Source: Sporothrix humicola
Lineage: Eukaryota > Ascomycota > Sordariomycetes > Ophiostomatales > Ophiostomataceae
Length of the DNA: 64,000 bases
NCBI GenBank assembly: GCA_021396245.1
Contig: WNYE01000006.1
Coordinates: forward strand, 496,001-560,000
Direction: 5' to 3'
Both the position numbers and the translations under genes were made by a program. Every line of letters starts with the position of its first letter. The stretch's first letter is position 1. The notes beneath the pieces are model-generated. The model was not told the DNA's origin, made no database searches, and worked only from the letters and a program-made list of their open reading frames with translations. Below, one piece after another: positions 31,696-41,871 of the stretch.

Positions 31696-33133
31696 AACAG
31701 AAAATGGAATTACAAAAAGTGGCAGTCAAAGGCACAATCACACATCTGCCCGGTTGGGTAGCCCGGTGTTTCTTACTTTCTTTTAACCAAACAAAACCGG
31801 GCCGTCCCAGTGCAATCCTTCAGCCTTGGCTCGAGCGTACTTTGTATTTTTGCCATCATCTCGCATTTTTACAACACGTTGTGCTTTGTACCTCGTACCG
31901 ATTTGATTGTCTTGCCAAGACGGCGTGGCTGCCAAGTGCTCAGCCTTGTGAGGGCGGGACAATCCAAAGGAATCGAGACATTGACACTAAACACTCGTGT
32001 CGTCCGGATGTTTTTTCGTTGCTTAATTTCTCTCCTCTTCTCTTTTTATTTGTCTTCTAATGTGAGTTCTTCTCTTTGCTTATTCGACTCTTCAACCCCT
32101 CATTCAACATGTGCACCGAGGCACTGTATTTGCAGCCTTTCTCGGCGTGTCGGAGAGATCGACACTGATCCGAAGCCGGTATCCGGAATCGCTGAAGTCC
32201 ACTCATTTGCTGTCCGCCATGTACAATTGCGTTACAAGCTCATGATAATGAGGAGTATGTAAATCATGAATGCCGTTCAACCCATGATCAAAATATCACG
32301 AAATGAGATTCAATCTGTTTATTTCTGTCCATTCTCACTTCACGACCGGCCATTTTGCTGGAAAGTCTCCGGGGAAGTCGAGCGGCAGTTGGGGAGAGCT
32401 ACAGCTCGTAGATACGGCGCTGCCCAACGCTACGACATTAAAAGTTTCTCCCAGACTTCGCCTAGAATTTAAGTCCAACCAACCAAAGTCGCCGGAAGGA
32501 GCGTGCCGATCAGCGTGTTTGCGCTGTTTTTGCGGTCCAGGCCGTTGGAAAGACTGGGCAAGAGACCGCTATGGCGCTATGGATCAGTACAGTTTAGTGG
32601 TGTGGTGGTCAACAGGCGACACGACTCGCACGCTAAGGTCGGCCGAGAGCGGCTACGGGTGCCGAGAAAGGGGAAATGGAGACTGCAACTGCGGAGACTG
32701 GCCTGGAATCAAACTCGTCACGTCGCGACAAAACTAAAACTTTGCTCGGATTTGCGAGCGTGGATCTCTTCGTTCCTTTTCTTGTCTCTTTCCATTCGTT
32801 TTGATTTGTTCTCTCCACGATGCCAAGGAGAAATTGGCGTTGACCGACGACTGCTGACATCTCCGACCTCCGTCCACGATCTCTACCCGGATACTTTTTT
32901 GACAACACGCCATTCGCCGGAGGTCAGTCACTGGAAGCTCCGAGATTTTGTCCAGGGCTGAACGAATGACTCTGGGCGCCAAGCACCACTGAAGTTGACA
33001 ACAAACTCTGGACTTCAACAATACGGCGCATTTAACGAAGACAGTGCCTTCCTTTAGGAGTTGAAGGCTGGTGGGCGAGGAGGAATTCAAAAGGACAATT
33101 ATACCACCTTAACACGATAAAGCACTCACCGTC
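31543..33133. other. 1.6-kb intergenic region with a 32-nt poly(T) tract
   Basis: The poly(T) run spans 31661-31692. Several frames of 60-150 codons exist on both strands, but none has consistent bias or motifs. The end of the region is the promoter and leader of the MFS gene at 33134. I see no RNA gene or element. Confidence 0.45.
31661..31692 (+). repeat. Poly(T) tract, 32 nt
   Basis: An uninterrupted run of 32 T, just 3' of the orphan 273-residue gene. It may be slippage-prone or part of the 3' flank. Length in the assembly may be inexact. Confidence 0.9.
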
Positions 33134-34831
33134 ATGACGGACGGAGAGTACGACTCGAGCAGGAGCACAATGGACGGTGCACAACGGGCGTCTGGCGACG
33201 CAGATCTGGAGAAAGGACAGTCGGTCCAAGAGCCAGTATTGTCTCCAGCTGTCTTGAAAGAAGAAGGCGCCTTTGATATTTCGCCAGTTCCAGAGGACGA
33301 TATTACAGCACCACCAAAAGACAAAGTGCTTTACAAAACAACCACAGCAAGGTCGGCCACTCGCTCAGTCGTCCAGTCCATCACTCGATCCCGCTCACGA
33401 TCCGCTGTCGAACAAGACCCGGCGTTCATGGCCAAATGGGACGGCCCCTCGGACCCAGACGACCCACACAACCTGTCGTCGATGACCAAGGCGTATTTTA
33501 CGCTGATTCTGGGCCTGCTGGCCTTTACCGGCTCCTTGGGGACGTCCATCTTGACGCCCGCCGAACAGCTCGTGGCCGACGACCTGGGCATGTCGTACGA
33601 GGAAACGGTGCTGTTGCTGGCGCTGTTTGTGCTGGGCTTCGCGCTGGGCCCGCTGGTGTGGGCGCCGGTCAGCGAGGCCTACGGGCGGCGGTGGTCGATG
33701 CTGCCAGCGGTGCTGGTCTTGGGGCTGTTTAGCGTGGGGTCAGCGTCGGCCAAAACGTCCTCTGCCCTGCTGGCGACCCGCTTCCTGGGCGGCGTCTTTG
33801 GGTCGGCGCCGATCAGCAATGTGGCCGCGGCGCTGGGCGACATTTACTCGCCGACGACGCGGGGCGTGGCGATGGCGTTTTACTCGATCTGCGTCGTGGG
33901 CGGGCCCTGTGTGGCGCCCGTGGTGGGTGCATCCATAGGATACAACCCGCATCTCGGCTGGCGTTGGATCCTGTACGTGGAGGCCATCGTGGCGGCCTTC
34001 TCGTGTGCGGTGGCCTTTTTGTTTCTGCCCGAGACATACGGCCCCGTCCTCTTGGAAAGAAAGGCGGCACGACTGCGCAAAGAGACGGGCGACGAGCGCT
34101 ACTGGCACCCGCACGAGCTGGAGCGCATGACGGTCCAGACGATTGTCAGCAAGCACCTGAGCCGGCCGCTGCGCATGTTTTTCACGGAGCCCATCGTGAC
34201 GTGCATTGCCTTGTACGCATCCTTTGTCTATGGCCTCATTTTCCTGGCCCTGGAAGTGTATCCGCTCGTTTTCAGAGAGTACCGCCATTTTGGCCCCGTC
34301 GTCTCGAATCTGCCCTTTCTGGCCCTCTTTGTCGGTTCGGTGGTGGCCATGTTCATCAACATTGCAAACCAGCCGCTGTACGCCCGCGCCGTGGCCAAAC
34401 AGGGCGATGGCAAGGCCGTGCCCGAAGCACGCCTGCCGCCCATCTTTGTTGGCGGTATTTTGTTTAGCACAGGCTTCTTCTGGTTTGGCTGGACGGCCGC
34501 CGGCCCACACAACCCCTACTACCACTGGGCCGTGCCGACCGTTGCCGGCGGTTTCATCGGCTGCGGCTTCAACATTGTCTTCCAGCAGTGCCTGAATTAT
34601 CTGGTGGACTCGTACGGCCAGTACGCCGCCAGTGCCACGTCGGCCAACACTGTTCTGCGGTCGCTTCTGGCCTGTGGTCTGCCGTTGGCGGCCCGGCCCA
34701 TGTTCAAGAACCTGGGTGTTGGTCCGGCAGCGAGCATTTTGGGCGCCATCTCGGCCGTGGCACTGCCCGCTCCCATATTCTTTCGCGTGTATGGGCCGCG
34801 GTTGAGGGCAAAGTCAAAGTTTGCCAACTAA
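33134..34831 (+). CDS. MFS transporter, DHA1-type multidrug/polyamine exporter (565 aa)
   Basis: This is a single intronless frame. About 110 cytoplasmic, acidic and Ser/Thr-rich residues precede the first of twelve predicted membrane helices. The motif WDGPSDPDDPHNLSS just before helix 1 is characteristic of fungal DHA1 drug:H+ antiporters, followed by LTPAEQLVADDLG, GPLVWAPVSEAYGRR (loop 2-3 motif A), FLGGVFGSAPISNVAAALGD (helix 4) and the helix-5 antiporter motif GGPCVAPVVG. The central loop has LPETYGPVLLERKA. Length is normal. It should sit in the plasma membrane and export toxic compounds or polyamines. No biosynthetic partner is adjacent, so a general resistance role is plausible. Confidence 0.93.
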   Translation: MTDGEYDSSRSTMDGAQRASGDADLEKGQSVQEPVLSPAVLKEEGAFDISPVPEDDITAPPKDKVLYKTTTARSATRSVVQSITRSRSRSAVEQDPAFMAKWDGPSDPDDPHNLSSMTKAYFTLILGLLAFTGSLGTSILTPAEQLVADDLGMSYEETVLLLALFVLGFALGPLVWAPVSEAYGRRWSMLPAVLVLGLFSVGSASAKTSSALLATRFLGGVFGSAPISNVAAALGDIYSPTTRGVAMAFYSICVVGGPCVAPVVGASIGYNPHLGWRWILYVEAIVAAFSCAVAFLFLPETYGPVLLERKAARLRKETGDERYWHPHELERMTVQTIVSKHLSRPLRMFFTEPIVTCIALYASFVYGLIFLALEVYPLVFREYRHFGPVVSNLPFLALFVGSVVAMFINIANQPLYARAVAKQGDGKAVPEARLPPIFVGGILFSTGFFWFGWTAAGPHNPYYHWAVPTVAGGFIGCGFNIVFQQCLNYLVDSYGQYAASATSANTVLRSLLACGLPLAARPMFKNLGVGPAASILGAISAVALPAPIFFRVYGPRLRAKSKFAN

Positions 34832-35154
34832 GGAAGGATGCGTAGCAGGCAGATGAGTGGAAGTGGAGTGGAGTGACTTTGGAGCTGCATTTGATACCCA
34901 TAGCATAGTGAGCCATATGTGAGATAGCGAGATTTGTGGGATATTCTCATAATTAATCACAGAGTAATAGGAAATAAAATAATATTGAATAAAATGAAAA
35001 GAAATGAATGCTCCTCGCTATGCAGTGTCGTCTGAGTGTATCGTCGTCTCTATCGGTATCATTTTTGTCGTCGTTGTCTTCTTTATCGTCTTCTCTTCGT
35101 CTCTCTCGTCATTCCTCATCTCGACGGCTACGGTCTTCGACCGTGCCTCTTCGG
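34832..35154. other. Short convergent intergenic region
   Basis: Both flanking genes end into this 323-bp gap. AT-rich with CT-rich runs, it probably holds both polyadenylation regions. No gene is seen. Confidence 0.5.
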
Positions 35155-35604
35155 TCACTTCTTGAACAAAACCTCCGTCGCTGGAAACAGTTGCAGCCCC
35201 CCCTCGACCAGACTCGTCCTGACCAACCTCAACTCGCCCCGGTCCTTGTCCTTCATCGCCACCGTCCACAGCACACACCCGCAGTTGCTGCAAAAGTGCT
35301 TCTCCTTGGGCTGCCCGCTGCGCGTGCCCTCGCGGATCGTGTAGATTTTCCAGTAGCTCAGCGGGTCCTCGACGACGACGTCTTCTATGCGGTACTCGGC
35401 CATCTTTCGGCAAGGGTGGCGTAAGCATGTGAGCGTAGCAGGCAGATATTCTTTCAGAGATTGTTCACCTACCAACTGGTAATCACTGCCGCCGATTTTC
35501 TGGCAGTCGGAGCAGTAGCACTGGATGACTCTGCGCGGACGGGACTTGAGGGTGTACTGGATGTGGCCGCACTGGCAGCGGCCGTTGTAGGGGGGCGACG
35601 ACAT
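35155..35604 (-). CDS. GFA/CENP-V domain zinc protein, one likely in-frame intron
   Basis: The open frame gives 149 residues, but 35472-35404 reads as a 69-nt intron (GTAGGT donor, AAAG acceptor) whose removal joins GSDYQL to MAEYRIEDVV and gives 126 residues. Because 69 is a multiple of three, both forms stay in frame. The fold is that of glutathione-dependent formaldehyde-activating enzyme/CENP-V proteins, small zinc-binding domains. Ligand cysteines are C10 and C12 (GRCQCG), C29, C31 and C34 (CYCSDC), and the later HFCSNCGC. The C-terminal part WTVAMKDKDRGELRLVRTSLVEG matches the usual closing strand. Substrate is unknown: most fungal members have no shown formaldehyde activity. It is convergent with the MFS gene. 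Confidence 0.85.
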   Translation of the reverse strand: MSSPPYNGRCQCGHIQYTLKSRPRRVIQCYCSDCQKIGGSDYQLVGEQSLKEYLPATLTCLRHPCRKMAEYRIEDVVVEDPLSYWKIYTIREGTRSGQPKEKHFCSNCGCVLWTVAMKDKDRGELRLVRTSLVEGGLQLFPATEVLFKK

Positions 35605-36172
35605 TGTGAGATGTGTCTGTTGACGCGTTGTGAGTTGTTTTTATCGCGATATCGCGATTTGTTGATTTTCGTTTTGATTTTCATTTCACTGGACTGCCTG
35701 ACTGAAGTGACGTTTCTTGTGGACTGGGGCTCCACAGTTGGGCGCCGAACCAATGGCGCAGCTTGGTGTTCAGGAACTGTCCCACTGTCCCGCCCTGTCT
35801 GTCCCGCTGTCACACGTTTTCACACGCTGGCGTTCGAAGGTCGTCCCTGGCCGTTGGTGCCTGAAGGCCCTGAACGCTGGGAGCTTGGAGGTGAAGGAGT
35901 TGCCCCTGTCAGATTTACGTCACTTCAGACAGCTGGTGGGATGTCTTGATGTGCATTTGCGCCACTAAAATCTCACTGCTGAAATTGAAAAAGAAAGGAG
36001 AACGACGATGAATGAAGGAAAAGTCAATTTAGCTAACTGCAACTTCTGACGACGACCGTAAATTCAAACTTGAACCTCAAACAATCAACGAAATCAAACT
36101 TTGTCAACCGCTTGCTCCACGACCGACTCCTCCTCTTCACTCCCCTCTTCAAATCATCGCCACCGTCACCCC
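35605..36172. other. Intergenic: promoter of the GFA gene, 3' flank of the aldo-keto reductase
   Basis: About 570 bp. A plus-strand frame at 35461-35949 overlaps the GFA gene and has no motif. It includes an inverted ATCGCGAT-rich stretch at 35643-35660, possibly regulatory. Confidence 0.4.
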
Positions 36173-37189
36173 CTACTCCTTCTTGGGCGTGTCGCCAAAG
36201 ATGGAGTGGATGTAGGTCTGCGGGTAGCGCAGGCCCGACACCTCGACGGCCTCAATGGCCGTGCGGATCGCGGCCTCCTCCTCGTCGCTCAGCTCGACCG
36301 ACAGCGCGCCCATGTTCTCGTCGTAGTACTTGGTCTTCTTGGTGCCGGGGATGGGCACGACCATGTCCCACTGCTTGAGCAGCCAGGCGAGCGACAGCTG
36401 GCCCGACGTCACGCCCTTGGCCTTTGCGATTTCTGTGAGGTCGTCGACCAGCTTGAGGTTCTTGGGGAAGTTCTCCTTGCTGAAGCGCGGCGCAAACGAG
36501 CGGAAGTCGCCCGGCTCGATCTGGTCGGGGCTGCGCAGCTGGCCTGTCAGCATGCCGCGGCCGAGCGGCGAGTAGGCGACGACGGCGATGCCGAGCTCCT
36601 TGCAGGTCTTGAGAAGGTTGATCTGGGGCGACTCGATGTCGAGACAAAACGGGGAGTACTCGATCTGGAACGCCGTCACGGGGTGCACAGCGTGGGCGCG
36701 GCGCAGCGAATCCTCGGACACTTCGCTCAAACCAATGTACTTGATCTTTCCCTCGTTCTTGAGCTCGACGAGCGCCTGCATCGTGTCCTCAATCGGCGTC
36801 TTGCGGTCGACGCGGTGGACGTAGTACAGGTCGATAAAGTCGACGCCCAGGCGCGACAGCGACTTGGCATTCGCCGTCTTGACGTAGGCGGGGTCCGAGT
36901 AGATCTTGCCGGTGCCGTCCAGCGCGTTGCCAAACTTGGTCGCCAAAAAGATCTCCTCACGCCGGCCCGGGTGCAGCTTGAACCACTTGCCCAGCAGGTC
37001 CTCGCTGTCGCCGTACATGTCCGCCGTGTCCCAGAAGCGGTTGCCCGACTCATAAACATGATCCAGGAAAGCGAACCGCTCCTCGTCCGACGGCAGCTTG
37101 CCGTAGAACACCGACAGGCCCATCAGGCCGATGCCCAGAGAGGTGACCTTGGGGCCGTTGGTGCCCAGCTGGCGAGTAGGGTAAGACAT
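36173..37189 (-). CDS. Aldo-keto reductase (338 aa)
   Basis: A single frame with the complete NADPH-dependent aldo-keto reductase layout, a TIM barrel that reduces aldehydes and ketones. The catalytic tetrad is visible as D54 (WDTADMYG), Y59, K85 (LATKFG) and H125 (YYVHRVD). Other family signatures are RLGVDFIDLYYVHR, KYIGLSEVSEDSLRRAHAVHP, AYSPLGRGMLTG and the cofactor-binding PIPGTKK near the C-terminus. It resembles the pyridoxal-reductase/YakC type common in fungi (KVTSLGIGLMGLS at the start). It is soluble and cytosolic. The TATA-like box at 37369-37376 supports the start. Strong GC3 bias suggests good expression. Substrate is not deducible. Confidence 0.94.
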   Translation of the reverse strand: MSYPTRQLGTNGPKVTSLGIGLMGLSVFYGKLPSDEERFAFLDHVYESGNRFWDTADMYGDSEDLLGKWFKLHPGRREEIFLATKFGNALDGTGKIYSDPAYVKTANAKSLSRLGVDFIDLYYVHRVDRKTPIEDTMQALVELKNEGKIKYIGLSEVSEDSLRRAHAVHPVTAFQIEYSPFCLDIESPQINLLKTCKELGIAVVAYSPLGRGMLTGQLRSPDQIEPGDFRSFAPRFSKENFPKNLKLVDDLTEIAKAKGVTSGQLSLAWLLKQWDMVVPIPGTKKTKYYDENMGALSVELSDEEEAAIRTAIEAVEVSGLRYPQTYIHSIFGDTPKKE

Positions 37190-37368
37190 TGTGGGGGTGG
37201 TGGTTGAAATTGGTAGGATATTTGAAGAGTGAATGGTGGTGGTGTTGGCGTTAAGCTTTGAGAGTTGAGTGTGGATGTGAGTGTAGATGTGATGAGGGTG
37301 AGAGATGAGAGAGGAAGATGTTGAGGATGAGATGATTCTTTCTTCTTTTCACATCATGGGCATCGACT

Positions 37369-37376
37369 CTATTTAT
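37369..37376 (-). promoter_or_regulatory. TATA-like box of the aldo-keto reductase gene
   Basis: The minus strand reads ATAAATAG about 180 bp upstream of the ATG. It is a weak variant, but the only candidate in the proximal promoter. Confidence 0.35.
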
Positions 37377-39384
37377 GCTTTTTCAAACTACGACGAAGCT
37401 GTCCAGAGCTTCTGCTAAACTCTCCATCTTTTCTTTCCTTTTTTTCTTCTCCCTCGCTACCTCCACGCCATTGACAGCCACTCCGGGGAACCTATTCCGT
37501 TGCATCATAGATCGTTCACCAAAAGAAAGACTACAGCTCGCCTAGTCCACGGGAGTTAAGCCTTTACGGGCGGTTTGCGAACGCGCGATGCGGTAGTCCT
37601 TTCCGTTGTTACTGTTGGCGCTGCTAGTGGTCCTCCATCTGGAAACGCCTCCCTCTGGCCCATGCTTGGCTCCCTTGGTTGGTAATTCAACCACGGCCAG
37701 ACTTGGTTGTCCTCACCATCCCTCACTTATTGCCGAACAAGGCCACCGTCCTGTCTGCTATGTGCACAGCTATGCTGGCGCCATCACATCTGGCGTCTGT
37801 GATTGGTTCAGGAACGGCTTGTCTGGCTCGTCTGGGCTGGAGTTTAGCATCTTAACCACGAAGGAAGGCGAGGCTAGCTCGCGAACAAAAGGCCTGGCAC
37901 TCCTGCTTTGTCATTTATTTTCGGAAACTTTTGGCTCAGAACCTTGCTTTGACGTTTCACCCAACGTATCTTGACAAAAGTTTCCAGAAACGGTAAGAAA
38001 TGCCAAAACAAAACATCATAGACAATTATCCCACAAGGCGTGGACGTGGACGGTCAAGGAGTCACAATTAATTTGCTTCTTCATGTCTCGTCAATTTGTG
38101 AGTGTATTTTGAATTCAGCGGCGTTAAGGTTTGGCCTCACACAAAATAATTCAGGGCTCAGCCGTCACATCCCACCGTTTTGGGTTCTTTTACACGAGCT
38201 TTCGCGTCACTGCCTCAATTAATTTTGTGCACTCTGGTCTCTGGCCGGTGGCACAATATGCCGTCTTGATGTAACCCCCTGGAATCTTCTGCGTCTCCAA
38301 CACAGAAATTCCATGCGCTCATCCAACGGGTCCCGTCTCCGGCGGGCATTCTCTCCGTTGTAAAAGGAGAGGCCAGTACGAGAGAGTACCAGTAAAAATA
38401 ACATTCTGGGGGCATCTAGTTTATCTTTCCGCTTCTCGTGTTTTTCAGCTTGATCGAGATGCATGAGGTAACCATGCTGTTTTGCGCATGCTTTTGCGTC
38501 GTATCAGTGTTACCGTACAGTAATCAATTCTTTCCTTTTCTTTTTTGTTTTGCCTTGTCTCGACATATGTTGCCCAGAAAGGGACTAGTGGGCTTTCCTG
38601 AATCCTTCTTGCAGCCTTTCCTGCAGTCTTTCTGCCAGCGTTTTCCAACGGGCCAGACCGTCTCACTGCAACTGTAGTCGGGACCTGGAAAATTCCGTTT
38701 GAAGGATCGAGACATTACAGGCTTTTGCCAGCGTTTGGCCGTTCGCCCTCAATCTCTAAACCCCGACGGCCGTTTTCAAGGATCCACTTTTTTTCTCGCC
38801 CGTTTTCCTAAGAACTGGCCGATGCCCACTCACCTTTTTCTTTGAGACACACCGTCTGGCTGTCTCTGTCGGCTTTGCGTCTCTCAGTTGTCCCATTTCC
38901 GACACGCCACCACCAAGAACCACACCCACACCGTGGCTTTGGCAACACTTCCTCGAGAAATCCGACGATTCTCTCAAAACTCGACCACTTTGTGCTTCAC
39001 TTTTCTACAATTTGTTATAAATTCCCTTCCTTTTTTTGCTGGCATCAGCAATTTTTTGACGACGAGGATGGAAATCCTACGGTCGGTGGACTTAAACGTC
39101 GTTCACCGTCGCCCTCTGTATTTACGACCCTTGAAAAGCGCGAGAGGACGAAGGCGAAAACGGTAAAAACGTCAAAAACGTCACACAAAAACTGGTGATC
39201 GACATGATGTCATGGGCACACTGTCAACAACGCCTCAAAACAGCCACATTCACAACAACTGGCAAACCAAAGATAACTCTGGTTTGTAGAATTGGTTGTG
39301 ATAATTTGATTTATTTTATCCGATTTATTTGTTTATTTGTTTGCTTTTACTTCGGATTCTCGTTTCCATTTTATCGCATAACTC

Positions 39385-39411
39385 AAAAAAAAAAAAAAAA
39401 AAAAAAAAAAA
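39385..39411 (+). repeat. Poly(A) tract, 27 nt
   Basis: Uninterrupted A run in gene-free DNA, comparable to the tracts near 29.3 kb and 31.7 kb. Confidence 0.9.
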
Positions 39412-40271
39412 CCCTGGATAAGAAAACAAAACACTAAAACCAAACGTAAACAGAATTGGTACTGAATCTCACCAGTTCTGAAAATGAACTATGAGAGTCT
39501 CACCAAGCCATGAAACGGCGACAATGGCCGTTTACAGTTACCGTCTTGGATCTTGGATACTTCCACCGTGCTTTAAATCTGACACCACGGAGATTTTCAT
39601 GATATTGGAGGTTTTTAACTTTCTCCGAATGTTTGTAAGTGCCGGATTATGTTTTCTCCTCAAACATCTCTTGCCAAGTGCAAACTTATACGGAACCATA
39701 AAGGAGAGTTTATTCATGACCAAGCTTCACGATGAAGCCAGGAAGTATTGTTAATACGGCGAGATTGATACCCGACGGTGAGGATGTATATTGAGAGCCG
39801 GATGCAAGTGTGTTGCATTCTGGGGAGATATTTTCAACGATACGAGGACTCTATCACGGCGTTTTATATCCTCGTCCGATGATTGTAAATCACGGACGGA
39901 GTTGAGAAACGATGAAAGCCAAGAATAAACATCCGACATCAGGGGCCCAACTCCGTCTTATCGTACATTATCCCCCCGTTCGAGGCTCCGATCTGCCGTC
40001 CCCGTTGGACTGTTGGGGGCAGAATCTGAAACAGAAATATAAAATGCAAAACGACCCCCACGTACGACATAGTCTAGACCGTGTATCATAAATCTGGGGT
40101 AGGCCGCGCCTGTAAGGCTGACGGACTGTCGGTGTTGAAATTTTGACTCCGAGGTGGACCGTGATCGACGCTGTCACTTAAAAGAAGTATTTTTGGGGTT
40201 TAAGTTTAACTCACCTCGTATTTGTTTATTTTGACGAGTATCCAGCACCGTCTTTTTCTTGCTTACCAATA

Positions 40272-41675
40272 TCATGTATGCCCTCTCAAGAATGCACGGA
40301 GAAAAGGTCTAGGCGTTGTGGATGTCGAGGTGCCCACAGTGACCTGTCCATGCGAGCGAATCAGCACTTTCTTCTCCGACGTCCGCTCGCGCAGACGCTC
40401 CTTGTCCCTTTGGCGCTCGCGCTCGCGTCTGTCCCGCTTCTCCTGTTCTTCTTGGAGCTCTCGCTCGCGGCGTCTCTCGCGTTCTCTTTCGCGGCGCAGA
40501 CGGTCTTCTCTCAGTTGACGTTCCACCTCTTTGCGTTCCGCCTCCTCCTTTTCACGGCGACGTTGTCTTGCACGCTCCCTCTCCCTCTCCCTTTCTTTCC
40601 TCTCCTTCTCTTCTATTGCTTCACGCTCTTTCCTGCGTTCGCGTTCTTTGGCCTTTCGTTCGGCTTCCTTTCGCTCGGCCTCCCTCTTTTCCCTTTCACG
40701 CCGTGACTCACTCACCTTTTGCACTGGTTCCTTCTTACCTGTCTCCTTTGCTGATCTCTCTGGCTCTTTCTTGCCAATGGACAGCTTGACCCTTGCCTTG
40801 TCCACCTCTTCCACCCGACCTGGTAGCTTTTGCTTGGTTTGCTTGGCCATGGCAGTCATTGCCTCCTCTTTTTGTTTCCTCTCTTCGGCCATACGCTTCC
40901 ACTTGAGCTGGCGTTGCTGCACACGGGCTCTAGTCTGCAGTTCTTCTTCATCGACCTCTTCCTCCTTTTCGTCGTCACTGTGGTAAGTCACTTGAAACAA
41001 TTTCGGCCACGTCGGACTCATCTCGACGACAAAGTGCATAATCATGCGGCAGGCTGCCTCGCGGTAGTCGGCTGCGTCCGCATTTGGGTCGGGCATGGCC
41101 AGCTGGTACAGTCGGTCTTCCAAAAAATCAAGTGAATCTTGGACTGTCTTGAGTTCTACCGGCTGCTGGTCCGACATGTTTCTGTAAGCCCAGACGGTCC
41201 ACGGCCGCCCCTCCTCGAGCTCGTAGTTGTCCTTGACGAGCTGGAAGACGCTCATGGCGTTGCACACGGCCGAGCGGTTCGTCTTCCAGTAGTCGAGGAG
41301 GTCGACGGTGTCGTCCCGCAAGGTCTCGACAAAGCCCCGGACAACACCAGTGGATGTCTTCAAGATCGATTCGTCTGTCACCCTCAAACCCAGGACAAAC
41401 GTCGGGCGCATCTCGCATTTCCCCGCTACCATTTTCATGGCGGTAGAGTACGAGTGCCCGACCACTTGGTTTGGAATAGCAGGGCCGGTCGTGAGGGAGA
41501 CTTGGCCCATCATACGAACTTGGTTGTACATGCGGTCGGGCGGCGGTGCGTTCCTGTCAAAAGGGCGGTTGCGTGCTCGGCCACGCTTTTCGTCTTGGGG
41601 TGGTTGTTGTTGTCGCTGGTGTTGCTGTCGATTATAGCCGAGGCCAGCCCGGGCGGTACCGTTGCTTCTGTACAT
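40272..41675 (-). CDS. Orphan protein with N-terminal globular domain and long ER/K single alpha-helix (467 aa)
   Basis: A single frame. Residues 1-50 are Gln/Arg-rich and disordered. Residues about 55-235 look globular and alpha/beta (TAMKMVAGKCEMRPTFVLGL, LLDYWKTNRSAVCNAMSVFQ, RPWTVWAYRNM, MIMHFVVEMSPTWPKLFQV). I do not recognise this domain. An acidic DDEKEEEVDEEE linker follows. From about 245 to 430 the chain is almost only Glu, Arg, Lys, Gln and Ala (repeats such as AERKEAERKAKERERRKE), the pattern of a stable single alpha-helix rather than a coiled coil, since hydrophobic heptads are missing. The C-terminus is short and basic. No signal or membrane segment is seen. It could be a spacer or scaffold protein, or nucleic-acid binding through the basic helix. 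Three TTGTGAAC-type sites lie in its promoter. Confidence 0.78.
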   Translation of the reverse strand: MYRSNGTARAGLGYNRQQHQRQQQPPQDEKRGRARNRPFDRNAPPPDRMYNQVRMMGQVSLTTGPAIPNQVVGHSYSTAMKMVAGKCEMRPTFVLGLRVTDESILKTSTGVVRGFVETLRDDTVDLLDYWKTNRSAVCNAMSVFQLVKDNYELEEGRPWTVWAYRNMSDQQPVELKTVQDSLDFLEDRLYQLAMPDPNADAADYREAACRMIMHFVVEMSPTWPKLFQVTYHSDDEKEEEVDEEELQTRARVQQRQLKWKRMAEERKQKEEAMTAMAKQTKQKLPGRVEEVDKARVKLSIGKKEPERSAKETGKKEPVQKVSESRREREKREAERKEAERKAKERERRKEREAIEEKERKERERERERARQRRREKEEAERKEVERQLREDRLRRERERERRRERELQEEQEKRDRRERERQRDKERLRERTSEKKVLIRSHGQVTVGTSTSTTPRPFLRAFLRGHT

Positions 41676-41831
41676 TTTGATGGTCGAATGGATGGTATGT
41701 CGTAAAAAGTTTGTGTTTGTCTAAATTCTTCTTTTCAGAAAAAAAAAAAAAAAATAGTAAAAGGAGCTTACTTCCGACTCTTCATATTTATTTGTTGAAC
41801 ACATAGATTTGAGGCCGGTTCGCGACGAACC

Positions 41832-41871
41832 ATTGTGAACAAAGACAATTGTGAACATACATCTTGTTCAC
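41832..41871 (+). promoter_or_regulatory. Cluster of three TTGTGAAC-type sites
   Basis: ATTGTGAACA occurs at 41832-41841 and 41848-41857, and its reverse complement core TTGTTCAC at 41864-41871. Spacing is 16 bp, start to start. It lies about 160 bp upstream of the ER/K-helix gene. Confidence 0.5.

Larger units (their letters stand above)
37190..40271. other. 3-kb gene-free stretch
   Basis: Frames of 60-120 codons occur but lack bias, motifs and plausible start contexts. A poly(A) run of 27 nt lies at 39385-39411. A TTATAAAT near 39016 precedes a 32-codon Arg-rich frame starting at about 39068, which I do not accept as a gene. The first 250 bp carry the aldo-keto reductase promoter. The region could hold a long non-coding RNA or decayed DNA. 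Confidence 0.45.

Noticed and set aside
33740..34525. Minus-strand frame of 261 codons
   Set aside because: Antisense shadow of the DHA1 transporter.
36101..37207. Plus-strand frame of 368 codons
   Set aside because: Antisense shadow of the aldo-keto reductase. The reductase tetrad is on the minus strand.
39068..39166. 32-codon Arg-rich frame after a TTATAAAT box
   Set aside because: Too short, no leader space and no supporting structure.
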